A model generated the notes under the pieces. It saw only the letters and a list, made by a program, of their open reading frames with translations. It did no database searches and had not been told where the DNA came from. Shown here one piece after another: positions 63,682 to 64,000 of a stretch of DNA of 64,000 nt (positions within the stretch are counted from its first letter, which is position 1; each line of letters opens with the position of its first letter). The position numbers and the translations under genes were made by a program. This DNA comes from Marinifilum sp. D714 (lineage in GTDB: Bacteria; Bacteroidota; Bacteroidia; Bacteroidales; Marinifilaceae), in the NCBI RefSeq assembly GCF_030851345.1, contig NZ_JALPNU010000002.1, positions 186,001-250,000 on the forward strand. Reading direction: 5' to 3'.

Positions 63682-64000
63682 TTATAGCGGGATAGTGAAG
63701 TAAAATATGGTTCCTTCCTGTGGTTTCGATTTCATCCAAATTTGACCTCCTAGCATTTCTATTAAGCTTTTACTAATTGCCAGGCCCAAACCTGTACCTC
63801 CATATTGTCTTGAGTTTGCATCCAATTCGGCCTGACGGAATCTGTCAAAAATAATGGCTTGTTTTTCTTCCGGAATACCAATTCCAGTATCTCTTACAAA
63901 GAATTCAATATACTTTCCTTTAACTGTATAGCCAACTTCAATTTCTCCAGTTTGGGTAAATTTGATCGAATTCTCAATAAGGTTGGTAAATACTTGTTGC
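63682..64000 (-). CDS. Sensor histidine kinase, C-terminal ATPase part (cut by window edge)
   Basis: Minus-strand frame open from the right edge to TAA at 63682; its start lies beyond the window. The 106 visible residues form a HATPase_c domain: NLIENSIKFTQTGEI (N box), VRDTGIGIPEEKQ (G1), FDRFRQAELDANSRQYGGTGLGLAIS (F and G2, conserved FRQ). The FRQ...YGGTGLGL pattern is typical of hybrid-type or sensor kinases with HisKA domains. No receiver follows, so the protein ends here. Confidence 0.9.
   Translation of the reverse strand, partial: QQVFTNLIENSIKFTQTGEIEVGYTVKGKYIEFFVRDTGIGIPEEKQAIIFDRFRQAELDANSRQYGGTGLGLAISKSLIEMLGGQIWMKSKPQEGTIFYFTIPL

Overview
The window is a stretch of AT-rich chromosome from a member of the Bacteroidota, most likely an anaerobic or facultative marine relative of the Marinifilaceae/Marinilabiliales (lineage is inference). 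Support comes from type IX secretion and gliding genes (gldJ, porU, porV, two PorP/SprF- and SprB-type partners), TonB-dependent uptake, Bacteroidetes-type promoters (TTG, about 19 bp, TAnnTTTG), little use of Shine-Dalgarno sites, a Rex regulator and a Bacteroidetes-style [FeFe]-hydrogenase. No prophage, integrase, insertion sequence or CRISPR array is visible; most of the window is housekeeping core genome.

Layout. 1-1190: end of a ResB-like gene plus ccsA (cytochrome c maturation). 1200-2050: a 23-bp tandem repeat, a small membrane protein gene and its unusual leader. 2048-4681: alaS. 4813-9040: M23 peptidase, MerR-like regulator, Nif3-like protein, coiled-coil zinc-ribbon protein, small thioredoxin-like protein, CoA-binding protein. 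9160-16503: ispF-porV-porU facing away from gldJ (T9SS core). 16597-18215: murF-sugE. 18216-18829: a gene-free region with an inverted repeat and a 12-unit, 21-bp tandem array. 18830-25682: a minus-strand run of glycosyltransferase, lipid A-type acyltransferase, inositol monophosphatase-like protein, MtaB, Ppx/GppA and PhoH. 25952-28502: folC, tRNA-Val, rex and a small DNA-binding-like protein. 28607-38697: a NtrY/NtrC-like two-component pair divergent from a MacAB/FtsX-like exporter operon (adaptor, permease, ATPase, permease, small protein). 38772-51016: a secreted triple-repeat protein, a 3185-residue SprB-type adhesin with a type B T9SS signal, and its PorP/SprF partner. 51096-53497: a lipoprotein and an overlapping endonuclease/exonuclease/phosphatase-family protein. 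53690-56700: [FeFe]-hydrogenase and a CCA-adding-type nucleotidyltransferase. 56911-57900: two paralogous thioredoxins, one cytoplasmic and one exported. 57960-61954: a TPP riboswitch followed by a TonB receptor, PnuT-type transporter and thiamine pyrophosphokinase, a coherent thiamine salvage operon. 62259-64000: a porin-like protein, a MITE-like inverted repeat, and the 3' end of a sensor histidine kinase.

How they work together. The T9SS genes (gldJ, porU, porV) would export and anchor the giant adhesin, whose C-terminal type B signal and adjacent PorP/SprF gene form a substrate/partner pair. The thiamine genes form a riboswitch-controlled uptake and activation pathway. The NtrC-like regulator probably controls the divergent exporter through sigma-54; a candidate -24/-12 site lies upstream of the adaptor gene.

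The least explained material is intergenic: short-period (21-23 bp) tandem arrays at four separate gene ends, several dispersed palindromic repeats, and a 60-nt leader with mutually exclusive helices ahead of the small membrane protein gene at 1415-1765. No complete novel defence or mobile system was identified.
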